Positions 12,207 to 21,617 of a DNA stretch of 64,000 bases are shown here, in pieces (positions within the stretch are counted from its first letter, which is position 1; every line of letters starts with the position of its first letter). Source of the stretch: Tragulus kanchil. Taxonomy: Eukaryota > Chordata > Mammalia > Artiodactyla > Tragulidae. The stretch is from contig JAIOJX010000030.1 in the NCBI GenBank assembly GCA_022376925.1, positions 175,703,298-175,767,297 of the forward strand, written 5' to 3'. The notes beneath the pieces are model-generated. The model did no database searches, had not been told where the DNA came from, and saw nothing but the letters and a program-made list of their open reading frames with translations. A program made the translations under genes and the position numbers.

Positions 12207-12603
12207 CAGCACAATCTCACTGAACATAATCACTGTCGACAGAGAAACCGGACCAGCTAAAGACAGGTACGGCTTCCACCGAGAGAACCCCACGCAGCAA
12301 GCGAAATAGCTCTCCTGGGAGTAGTGAGAATTGAACAACTCTTTCTATCCATTCAGCTCGATTCCCACGCTCCCAGCACAGACTTCAAGGGCACCCTGGG
12401 TCCTCACAGTGACTGGGGTGAAGGGATCACTACTGGTACTCTGTGGACAAGCATCAGGGATGCCAGGTGCCTTGAAGTGCACAGCACAGCCCCGTTCAAG
12501 GAAGAACCACCGTTGCTCCCACACGATTTGGTATCCTGGTGGACAGTCACAGGAACTAAAAGGCTGTCTGCAATTTCTTTTCATTTACTGACTTATTATT
12601 AAT

Positions 12604-12722
12604 GTTTGTAATTTGGGGCCACATCCGGTGGGATCTCAGTTCTCTGACCAGGGATCAAAGCTGCACCCTCCTGCACTAGAAGGCAGAGTCTTCACGGCTG
12701 GACCCCCAGGGGAGTCCCAACT
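12604..12722 (-). mobile_element. CHR SINE fragment, antisense
   Basis: Plus strand reads ccacatccggtgggatctca, gaccagggatcaaagctgca and ccaggggagtccc, the reverse complement of a CHR head. The artefact copy is 13706-13824. Confidence 0.7.
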
Positions 12723-14333
12723 CTCTGCCATTTCTGAGCCAAGTCCCTTACTCCGCTTGATACATTTACACAAAAGACACTCTTGCATGGCTTCATTAGT
12801 GTTATTATTCACAATTTTCCAAAAATGGGAGTGCTACTTAATAAAGTGAAGAGTGTCCTCTGCATCCTTCATAGCATTACCAAGAGCTGCTGACCGTTCT
12901 GAAAAAAATCACCCCAATATGGAAAAAGGGTGGAGGTGTCCCCAGACCCACACAGAGGCATGTGTCAGTGAGCAAGTTGGCTCACCAAGACCCTGTGTTC
13001 CAACTGGCTGCCTTCTTACCCACAAGGAGCCTGAATTTACAACCTCTGCTGTAAAAAAGTATCAGAGAAGAAACAGTTTGAGATGTACTAAGAAGATCTC
13101 GGGCTTCCCTGGGGGTTTGGTGGTAAAGAATCTGCCTGCCAATCCAGGAGATGCAGGTTCTATCCCTGGGTCGGGAAGATTCCCTGGAGAAGGAAATGGA
13201 GAAGACTCACTCCCGTATTCTCCGTTCCACGGAGAGAGGAACCTGGCGGGCTATCGTCCATGGGGTCACAAAGAGTTGGACAGGACTTAAGAGACTAAAC
13301 AACAACAGCAGCACAATCTCACTGAACATAATCACTGTCGTCAGAGAAAAGGGGACAGCTAAAGACATGTACTGCTTCCACCGAGAGAACCCCACGCAGC
13401 AAGCGAAATAGCTCTCCTGGGAGTAGTGAGAATTGAACAACTCTTTCTATCCATTCAGCTCGATTCCCACGCTCCCAGCACAGACTTCAAGGGCACCCTG
13501 GGTCCTCACAGTGACTGGGGTGAAGGGATCACTACTGGTACTCTGTGGACAAGCATCAGGGATGCCAGGTGCCTTGAAGTGCACAGCACAGCCCCGTTCA
13601 AGGAAGAACCACCGTTGCTCCCACACGATTTGGTATCCTGGTGGACAGTCACAGGAACTAAAAGGCTGTCTGCAATTTCTTTTCATTTACTGACTTATTA
13701 TTAATGTTTGTAATTTGGGGCCACATCCGGTGGGATCTCAGTTCTCTGACCAGGGATCAAAGCTGCACCCTCCTGCACTAGAAGGCAGAGTCTTCACGGC
13801 TGGACCCCCAGGGGAGTCCCAACTCTCTGCCATTTCTGAGCCAAGTCCCTTACTCCGCTTGATACATTTACACAAAAGACACTCTTGCATGGCTTCATTA
13901 GTGTTATTATTCACAATTTTCCAAAAATGGGAGTGCTACTTAATAAAGTGAAGAGTGTCCTCTGCATCCTTCATAGCATTACCAAGAGCTGCTGACCGTT
14001 CTGAAAAATCACAATATGGAAAACATGCTTTTTTGGGCCACCAGTACTAGAGATCGCCATCAGTCACAGTCTTTGGCTGTCTCATTCGTGGGGTTTATAC
14101 AAATAGATATAACCATATATTTTCTGTATGTCCTCGAGAGTGATTGTGCCTGGGCAGTGACTTAAATACACAATTATAATATGGATTACTCTTTTATTTT
14201 GCTCTTATAATTCATTTTCAAAACTTTGGTATCTTCGGAGGCTATAGTCTTTATAAATGTGATGTCCTGTTCATATGGCTACATATTTGCTATGTTCACA
14301 GGGAGAAACAGATCTGCTGAGGTTGAGAATGCT

Positions 14334-14548
14334 GTGTGCTAAGTAGCTTCAGTCATGTCCAACTCTTAGCAACCCCATGGGCTGCAGCCCGCCAGGCTCC
14401 TCTGTCCATGGAATTCTCTAGGCAAGAATACTAAAGTGGGTTGCCCTTCTCCAGGGAGATCTTCCCGACCCACAGATAAAGCCCACATCTCTTTTGTCTC
14501 CTGCACTGGAAGGCAGGTTCTATACCATTAGCACCACCTGGGAAGCCT
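14334..14548 (-). mobile_element. Bov-tA SINE, antisense
   Basis: tgctaagtagcttcagtcat, aggctcctctgtccatggaa and cacctgggaagcct give a full antisense Bov-tA. The artefact copy is 15424-15638. Confidence 0.85.
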
Positions 14549-14594
14549 ATGGTTGAGAAAATCCGCTCTAAAACCATTAAAATAATGATACAAT

Positions 14595-14890
14595 CCTGGA
14601 AGCCTTCAAAGTGATCTCTTTCTGCTTTTTTCCCCTTCTCCCACCCTCTCACTCCCCCTGATGCCTCATTCTGAGGCTTTATAGTGGCCTCCTTTTCCTC
14701 CAAGAAGTCTTCCCTGACTACCATACTACCCACCCTTATTCGCATGAGTGGATTTGGGAGCCCCTTCTCGATGCTCCCACAGCCTCAGAAGTTTACCCTA
14801 TAATAGTACTTGCCACAGTTGTGTCACTACCTCTTTGTTATTAATGAAGCTCCCAGAAGGAACGAAATTGCCAGAGCTTCATCACCAAGC
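14595..14890 (+). mobile_element. L2 LINE 3' fragment
   Basis: ccaagaagtcttccctgact and the following cysteine-poor, C/T-rich text resemble the L2 3' region (ccttctccaggaagccttccctgac type). Strongly diverged. The artefact copy is 15685-15980. Confidence 0.45.
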
Positions 14891-14894
14891 ACAG

Positions 14895-15040
14895 TGTTCA
14901 TTCATTCACTCATGAACTATTTCTTGAGCACCTCCCGTGTGCCCGATACCATTATAAAGCACATGGGGATATAGTGGTAAACAACACAGACACTGCTCCC
15001 TCATCTTGGGAGGTTGTCATTCTCATGAGTGACAGATGAT
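14895..15040 (-). mobile_element. Ancient L2/MIR-type repeat end, antisense
   Basis: attcattcactcatgaacta, ttgagcacctcccgtgtgcc and ggggatatagtggtaaacaa match a mammal-wide repeat end. The subfamily cannot be fixed by eye. The artefact copy is 15985-16130. Confidence 0.45.
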
Positions 15041-15069
15041 AATTAAGGGATCTATTAAATGTAACTGCA

Positions 15070-15168
15070 GGGACTTCCCTGGTGGTCCAGTGGTTAAGAA
15101 TCTGTCTACCAATGCAGGGGACACAGGTTCGATCCCTGGTCAGGGAACTGAGATCCCAAATACCATAA
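15070..15168 (+). mobile_element. CHR SINE, short
   Basis: ggacttccctggtggtccag, tggttaagaatctg and ggttcgatccctggtcaggg; typical CHR head without long tail. The artefact copy is 16160-16258. Confidence 0.75.
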
Positions 15169-15193
15169 GGTGATGAAGGTGACATGCTTCAAC

Positions 15194-15210
15194 TATATAT
15201 ATATATATAA
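15194..15210. repeat. (TA)n microsatellite
   Basis: Eight TA units just after the CHR SINE. The artefact copy is 16284-16300 with the same length. Confidence 0.8.
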
Positions 15211-15366
15211 CTGAGAACTGTGATCAGTGCTGAGAAAAATATAAACAGGGTACATGACGGAGTGAAGCAACAGGACATGGGTTAGATCAGGAAGTGGGGA
15301 GAGACCTCACTGAGATAACTTAAACTGAGAGACAAAGGAGGCAGAGACCTTAGTTTGGGCAAAATC

Positions 15367-15422
15367 CCCAAAAAAAGCTAAAAATTGGTACCGAATTTTT
15401 GGCTAGCAACCGAAAAATTTAA
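15367..15422. other. Junction filler of duplication 5
   Basis: 56 bases with no counterpart in copy 2: ccccaaaaaaagctaaaaat, then ggtaccgaatttttggctag and more A/T-rich text. It looks like a poor-quality contig or read end, not a biological element. Confidence 0.6.
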
Positions 15423-16909
15423 TGTGTGCTAAGTAGCTTCAGTCATGTCCATCTCTTAGCAACCCCATGGGCTGCAGCCCGCCAGGCTCCTCTGTCCATG
15501 GAATTCTCTAGGCAAGAATACTAAAGTGGGTTGCCCTTCTCCAGGGAGATCTTCCCGACCCACAGATAAAGCCCACATCTCTTTTGTCTCCTGCACTGGA
15601 AGGCAGGTTCTATACCATTAGCACCACCTGGGAAGCCTATGGTTGAGAAAATCCGCTCTAAAACCATTAAAATAATGATACAATCCTGGAAGCCTTCAAA
15701 GTGATCTCTTTCTGCTTTTTTCCCCTTCTCCCACCCTCTCACTCCCCCTGATGCCTCATTCTGAGGCTTTATAGTGGCCTCCTTTTCCTCCAAGAAGTCT
15801 TCCCTGACTACCATACTACCCACCCTTATTCGCATGAGTGGATTTGGGAGCCCCTTCTCGATGCTCCCACAGCCTCAGAAGTTTACCCTATAATAGTACT
15901 TGCCACAGTTGTGTCACTACCTCTTTGTTATTAATGAAGCTCCCAGAAGGAACGAAATTGCCAGAGCTTCATCACCAAGCACAGTGTTCATTCATTCACT
16001 CATGAACTATTTCTTGAGCACCTCCCGTGTGCCCGATACCATTATAAAGCACATGGGGATATAGTGGTAAACAACACAGACACTGCTCCCTCATCTTGGG
16101 AGGTTGTCATTCTCATGAGTGACAGATGATAATTAAGGGATCTATTAAATGTAACTGCAGGGACTTCCCTGGTGGTCCAGTGGTTAAGAATCTGTCTACC
16201 AATGCAGGGGACACAGGTTCGATCCCTGGTCAGGGAACTGAGATCCCAAATACCATAAGGTGATGAAGGTGACATGCTTCAACTATATATATATATATAA
16301 CTGAGAACTGTGATCAGTGCTGAGAAAAATATAAACAGGGTACATGACGGAGTGAAGCAACAGGACATGGGTTAGATCAGGAAGTGGGGAGAGACCTCAC
16401 TGAGATAACTTAAACTGAGAGACAAAGGAGGCAGAGACCTTAGTTTGGGCAAAATCAGGACAAGAATGTTCTCAACAAGACAGCTGCCAAGTGCTAAGGT
16501 CGTGAGACAACACATTAAGAGTCTGTGGTGCTCCAAGACAAATGAAATGAAAAGAAATAGACAGAGTCTGGCTGGAGCACTGCGAGGACCATTGTGAAGC
16601 CTTGGGGGGAAGCAGGGTCTAGCATGCACAAAGTCTGCATTTCATTGTAAAGGCAGTATGTGCTGCCTTCCACTAGAGGACCAGCTTGTGAAGGTGAGGG
16701 ACCTGGACTTCTCATCATGCCAGGAGCCCTCAGCCCTGTCTAACACAGCACGTGCTGAGTAAAGGAGTCCCTTCTGTGAGTCCCATCTTACGCAGTGCAG
16801 CTGGTTGTGACTTTGCCACTTACAAACAGGACAAGCATGAGCCCCACGTGCTCACCAATACCAAACGTCCTCAACTGTGATCACTAGGTCCCAAGAAAGA
16901 TTTTTATAA

Positions 16910-17050
16910 ATCCAATTAGTAAATATGTGAGTGCCTACCACATGTTGTGGGCAAGAGGGATATAGTGAACCTGACACAAATGTCTGCCCTTGAGTCGTTT
17001 ATATCTGAGTGGGAGTAGACAGGGGATAAATAAATTGGAAAGATCATGGT
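16910..17050 (-). mobile_element. Ancient L2/MIR-type repeat end, antisense
   Basis: gagtgcctaccacatgttgt, gggatatagtgaacctgaca and tgggagtagacaggggataa follow the same mammal-wide repeat as 14895-15040. Confidence 0.4.
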
Positions 17051-17339
17051 AAGTGACATGGAGAAAAATAAAGGAGAAAAATAAAGGAGAACAGGGTGGT
17101 GGGGAATGGACTGCAATGTCAGTAATACCACCCTGGATATAGTTCATGTTTTCTTCTCCACATCTCAAGGAAGTTCCGTGCAGATTAGCCTCACAGATGA
17201 AGTACGTCATCTAGACATTAGAAGAATTATGTCATCATTTGACACATGGCTCAGAGAGGTTCAAAAATATGCTTATGGTCATACATCGCATCAGTAGTGT
17301 AATTAGCATTTGTTCTACATGCCAACCAATAGACAAGAC

Positions 17340-17595
17340 AAATACAATAACAGCTAAAACTACGGAGCTCTTATTATGTACCAGGTACTGTTCACATGGG
17401 CCTTTTATGCTTCATTTTATGTAATCCTCACACAGACCTCTTGATGTGGGTACTATAATCATTCCCATTTTACAGATGAGGTAAAAGAGGCACAAAACAG
17501 CTAAAAAGATAAGCAGTTGGTGAGGGGTGGAGCAAGCATTCAAATCCAGGCAGTTTGCTTCTTGAGCCTGTACTTGTAACCAGTACTCTACTCAA
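17340..17595 (-). mobile_element. MIR SINE, antisense
   Basis: ctcttattatgtaccaggta, ttcccattttacagatgagg and tcaaatccaggcagtttgct give nearly the whole MIR in reverse complement. It lies 230 bases below the exon at 17825. Confidence 0.75.
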
Positions 17596-17824
17596 AACCA
17601 GTCTGGAAAGGGAATGGCTGAGAAAGGTAACTCTCAAAATACCTCAAGACAACGACAACTCATCTTGACTTAAGATCAGTGCCCTTTCATCCCTTATCAA
17701 AGAACACACACATAAGGGTATCCAGAGTTGAAGGGCTGCAAAGCTCGTCTTCCCGACCCATTCCACCCAGACAGCCCGTACAGCGCTCACAAGACATCGC
17801 TGCAGAGCCCACCCTGGTACGTAC

Positions 17825-17940
17825 ATGCAGTTTGTTGAGCAGCACTGCGTCTGTTGTGCTGTTGGCTCCTGGCTTAGCAGCCTTCCAGAACTGCTTCTGG
17901 GCAGAGTAGCGATTCATAGGGCATAGTTTAAAGAGGCAAT
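17825..17940 (-). CDS. ITPR1: ITPR1 coding exon, suppressor-domain arm (about residues 55-93)
   Basis: Read on the minus strand this 116-bp exon encodes (D)[16 protein letters not shown], then [18 protein letters not shown] and NKLH. The [13 protein letters not shown] stretch distinguishes type 1 from types 2 and 3, which differ there. It begins in phase with two bases (AT) of the Asp codon, preceded by a good acceptor: a pyrimidine-rich tract ending in tttcccttgtag. It ends at CAT followed by the donor GTACGT at 17824-17819. By recalled numbering it covers about residues 55-93, including the helix-turn-helix arm of the N-terminal suppressor domain that tunes IP3 affinity. Open reading continues past both splice sites, but that flanking sequence is intron. 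No frameshift or missing residue is seen, and no duplication touches it. A processed pseudogene is excluded by the intact splice sites. Confidence 0.96.
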
Positions 17941-18069
17941 CTACAAGGGAAACAAACAAGCAAAAACTTGTTACTGAGGATGTAGCTATATTCACTCAAC
18001 CTGTGAAAAAACTTTCCCCTTCTATTTCAGTAAAGCACTGTAAATTACATACAAATACAAGCTACAAAG

Positions 18070-18242
18070 CCCTTTTACAAACCTCTCCTTTAATATTTAA
18101 TTCTCACCTTCATGTGAGGTTAGAGATGAGGAAAATGAAACTCTGAGGAAGTCAACTGTGTCTTGTCACACAGTCAGTTAGTAGCATGGCTGGGACTCAG
18201 AGTCCAAATCTAGGGCTCAGGCTGCTCCAGAGCTATCGCCTT
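18070..18242 (-). mobile_element. MIR SINE, antisense
   Basis: gagatgaggaaaatgaaact, cacacagtcagttagtagca and gggactcagagtccaaatct are the reverse complement of the MIR core, about 130 bases upstream of the ITPR1 exon. Confidence 0.7.
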
Positions 18243-18297
18243 TCCTTTATGTTGGACACATTTAAGGGCAATATTCTCACTACACGCAAAAACAGCT

Positions 18298-18530
18298 GTT
18301 GATGTTATTTAGTCACTAAGTTGCGTCCAACTCTTTGCAAGGTCATGGACTGCAGCACACCAGGCTTCCCTGTCCTTCACCATCTCCTGGAGCTTGCTCA
18401 AACTCATGTCCACTGAGTCAGTGATGCCATCCAAGCATCTTGTCCTCTGTCATCCCTTTCTCTTCCTGCCCTCCATCATTCCTAGCATCAGAGTCTTTCC
18501 CTATGAGTCAGATCTTCAGGTCATATGCAA
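18298..18530 (-). mobile_element. BovB LINE 3' fragment, antisense
   Basis: gcgtccaactctttgcaagg, caaactcatgtccactgagt and gtgatgccatccaagcatct match BovB read in reverse. The artefact copy, with several substitutions, is 19393-19622. Confidence 0.8.
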
Positions 18531-18804
18531 AAACACTACAAAGAAGCATTTCTGGATAGAAATCCAAGTTTATTTAACTACATTAAAAAAAAGAAGCAGC
18601 AGCAGCAGCTTATTTGGAGGTACCTCCCTGGGCAATGGTTTCTTGAGTGTGGTTTATCAAATGGTTTCCTTGCTCTGGGGAGCAGGAAGAAAATAGACAA
18701 ATACACACTAGGATATTCTGTACTGTCCCTCTCTTTCGCTGCACAGTAACATGCATCTGTTTAGGGATACCTGGGCTTGTGACTTTTACACTGTTTTATG
18801 TAGT

Positions 18805-19011
18805 AGAAAATGGCAATACAGGTAAAGAACCCACGCCAATGCAGGAGACATAGGAGACGCTAGGTTGATTCCTGTGTCAGGAAGATGCCCTAGAGAAGGA
18901 AATCGCAACCCACTCCAGTATTCTTGCCTGGAGAATTCCATGGACAGAGGAACCTGTGCGGTTACGGTCCTGGGGTTGCAAAGAATTAAACAGGACTGAG
19001 TGGCTTAGCAT
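18805..19011 (+). mobile_element. Bov-tA SINE
   Basis: ggtaaagaacccacgccaat, caacccactccagtattctt and gcctggagaattccatgg. The head is partly degraded. The artefact copy is about 19900-20107. Confidence 0.8.
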
Positions 19012-20552
19012 ATGTAGTAGAACTAACTCACAAACTGGACTAGTGGCTTCAAAAGATGCCTGCAGTGAAATCAAAATACCAAAGATCACAGTCATACAAA
19101 CCTCACAAACAGAAAAAGCAAAATGATGGTAATCTAACTAGGTCTAAAAAACCACCCAGGTATTAAAAATTGCTTAAAAAATACTTAACATGTTGCCTCT
19201 GATGATAAACTTTACTCAAAGCATTCATGTGGCTTAAGGTATTCATGTCCTCTAACCATGATTAAGAGGACATGGTATTATTTTGTTTAATTGTATTTTT
19301 TCTATTTTCCTGCCTGTTTTATAAGCGCTTCCACTAGTTCCTTATGTTGGACACATTTAAGGGCAATATTCTCACTACACGCAAAAACAGCTGTTGATGT
19401 TATTTAGTCACTAAGTTGCGTCCAACTCTTTGCAAGGTCATGGACTATAGCACACAGGGCTTTCCTGTCCTTCACCATCTCCTGGATCTTGCTCAAACTC
19501 ATGTCCACTGAGTCAGTGATGCCATCCAACCATCTTGTCCTCTGTCATCCCTTTCTCTTCCTGCCCTCCATCATTCCTAGCATCAGAGTCTTTCCCTATG
19601 AGTCAGATCTTCAGGTCATATGCAAAAACACTACAAAGAAGCATTTCTGGATAGAAATCCAAGTTTATTTAACTACATTAAAAAAAAGAAGCAGCAGCAG
19701 CAGCTTATTTGGAGGTACCTCCCTGGGCAATGGTTTCTTGAGTGTGGTTTATCAAATGGTTTCCTTGCTCTGGGGAGCAGGAAGAAAATAGACAAATACA
19801 CACTAGGATATTCTGTACTTCGTCCCTCTCTTTCGCTGCACAGTAACATGCATCTGTTTAGGGATACCTGGGCTTGTGACTTTTTACACTGTTTTATGTA
19901 GTAGAAAATGGCAATACAGGTAAAGAACCCACGCGCCAATGCAGGAGACATAGGAGACGCTAGGTTGATTCCTGTGTCAGGAAGATGCCCTAGAGAAGGA
20001 AATCGCAACCCACTCCAGTATTCTTGCCTGGAGAATTCCATGGACAGAGGAACCTGTGCGGTTACGGTCCTGGGGTTGCAAAGAATTAAACAGGACTGAG
20101 TGGCTTAGCATATGTAGTAGAACTAACTCACAAACTGGACTAGTGGCTTCAAAAGATGCCTGCAGTGAAATCAAAATACCAAAGATCACAGTCATACAAA
20201 CCTCACAAACAGAAAAAGCAAAAATCATGGTAATCTAACTAGGTCTAAAAAACCACCCAGGTATTAAAAATTGCTTAAAAAATACTTAACATGTTGCCTC
20301 TGATGATAAACTTTACTCAAAGCATTCATGTGGCTTAAGGTATTCATGTCCTCTAACCATGATTAAGAGGACATGGTATTATTTTGTTTAATTGTAATCT
20401 TTTTCATTGTCTATTTTCCTGCCTGTTTTTATAATGTACACATTAGGACAGTAATACATGTATGTAACTTTTAAACACACACATATACACAAAGTTTAGG
20501 GATATTTCATACAAAAATTTCCACAGGGATATGCCATCAAGAAAGTTTAGAG

Positions 20553-20825
20553 GAGGCTTCCCTGGTGGTTCAGTGGGTAAAGACACAGCCTTGCAGTGTA
20601 AGGGGCACCGGTTTCATCCCGGGCCTGGGAAGATCCTACGTGCCATGAAGCAGTTGGACTGACGTGTCCAGCTACCCAGCTGGAGCTCTTGAGCGCATGC
20701 GCCCAGACCCGGTGCTCTGCAATGAGAGAGGCCACTGCAATGGGAGGCCCACACAGGCCGGAAGAAAAAAAAAGAACAAAGATAAATAAATGAAAGATCA
20801 ACAGAAATGGCAAAAAAAAAAAAAA
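20553..20825 (+). mobile_element. CHR-type SINE, first of a same-site pair
   Basis: Head ggcttccctggtggttcagt, body gcatgcgcccagacccggtg, poly(A) 20813-20829. Preceded by aagtttagagg (20543-) and followed by the same word at 20828-, which is where the second SINE begins. Confidence 0.85.
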
Positions 20826-20837
20826 AAAAGTTTAGAG

Positions 20838-21081
20838 GGCTTCCCTGGTGGTCCAGTGGGTAAAGTGCACCCAGTGCACTGCAAGGGGTGCCAGTTCGAT
20901 CCCTGGCAAGGGAAGATCGCACATGCCACGGAGCGGCTAGACTGGTGTGCCCAATAAGGAGCCAGGGCTCTGCTACAAGAGAGGCCACCACAACAGGAGG
21001 CCCACACAGGCCAAAGAACAAAGATGGATGGAAATAAATAAATGAAAGACCAATAAAAGTGGCCAAAAATTAAAAAAAAAA
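20838..21081 (+). mobile_element. CHR-type SINE, second of a same-site pair
   Basis: Head ggcttccctggtggtccagt and tail accaataaaagtggccaaaa with poly(A), ended by gaagtttaga (21082-). It differs from its neighbour at many positions, so it is a separate insertion and not one of the 1.1-kb artefacts. Confidence 0.85.
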
Positions 21082-21408
21082 GAAGTTTAGAAATAACTGC
21101 TCTAAAAAACTAATATTAAAAATTATACTCCCTGAAAATTCTACCTTGTGATATAAAGGATTTTCAAATGACATTTGTAGAATAAATTATTAATACATTT
21201 GGAATTAACACCCAGATTTGGAAAAAAGTGTACTCAGAAAGTAGATCACAACAAGCTTCTAAAGAAATTTATCTCCTAATTGTACACTATTCTTACCTGG
21301 TAACAGAAACATTCTCTGAAAGAACAGGTAAATATCTAGTTACTGTCTTAGCCAAACAGTTATCTCAGTGAGAAATACTCATTTGCTGTCAAGTACACAG
21401 ACACTACA

Positions 21409-21617
21409 TGCATTTGCTCAGTCGTGTCTGACTCTATCACTCTGGACTGTAGACCATCAGGCTCCTCTGTCCATGGAATTTCCAAGGCAAGAATACTGGA
21501 GTGGTTTGTCATGCCCTTCTCCAGGGGATCTTCCTAGAACAAGGATCGTACCCCTGTCTCTTGCATCTCCTGGGGAAAGTAGATTCTTTACCAATGCGTC
21601 CCCTAGGAAGCCCATCA
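21409..21617 (-). mobile_element. Bov-tA SINE, antisense
   Basis: tgcatttgctcagtcgtgtc, ggctcctctgtccatggaat and ttctccaggggatcttccta; a full antisense copy. Confidence 0.85.

Larger units (their letters stand above)
11827..14023. repeat. Tandem duplication 4 (about 1.10 kb)
   Basis: Copies are 11827-12928 and 12929-14023, offset 1102. 11827-11935 also occurs at about 10687-10794, so that segment is present three times. Near the end, copy 1 reads gaaaaaaatcaccccaatat where copy 2 reads gaaaaatcacaatat. A cluster of substitutions separates 12233-12275 from 13335-13377. Confidence 0.95.
14333..16456. repeat. Tandem duplication 5 (about 1.03 kb plus filler)
   Basis: Copies are 14333-15366 and 15423-16456, offset 1090. 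Between them 15367-15422 is 56 bases of A/T-rich filler with no counterpart at the end of copy 2. One substitution near the start (gtccaactct against gtccatctct) and an otherwise identical interior. Each copy holds a Bov-tA, an L2 end, an L2/MIR-type piece and a CHR SINE. Confidence 0.95.
3148..17824 (-). other. ITPR1: ITPR1 intron between the two exons
   Basis: GT-AG intron of 14,677 bases as assembled. Four duplicated blocks (duplications 2 to 5) lie wholly inside it, adding about 4.5 kb, so its true length is probably near 10.2 kb. It contains MIRs at 3530-4595, L1 ends, several SINEs and an L2, all listed separately. Between them are stretches with nothing I can assign: 4600-5256 (including a pyrimidine-rich run near 5078-5160), 8820-9357 and 16457-16910. 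Confidence 0.85.
18246..20434. repeat. Tandem duplication 6 (about 1.09 kb)
   Basis: Copies are 18246-19324 and 19341-20434, offset 1095, with short filler containing gcgcttccactag between them. Substitutions gather in the first 170 bases of copy 2 (gactgcagcacacc against gactatagcacaca; ccaagcatc against ccaaccatc). It starts 306 bases above the ITPR1 exon at 17825-17940, leaving that exon single-copy. Confidence 0.95.

Noticed and set aside
11757..13290. Repeated frames containing the peptide FPGGLVVKNLPANPGDAG, apparently a duplicated gene family
   Set aside because: This peptide is the known chance translation of the Bov-tA head; the repetition comes from duplication 4.
20614..21066. 150-codon minus-strand open frame
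   Set aside because: Antisense translation of the two same-site SINEs.
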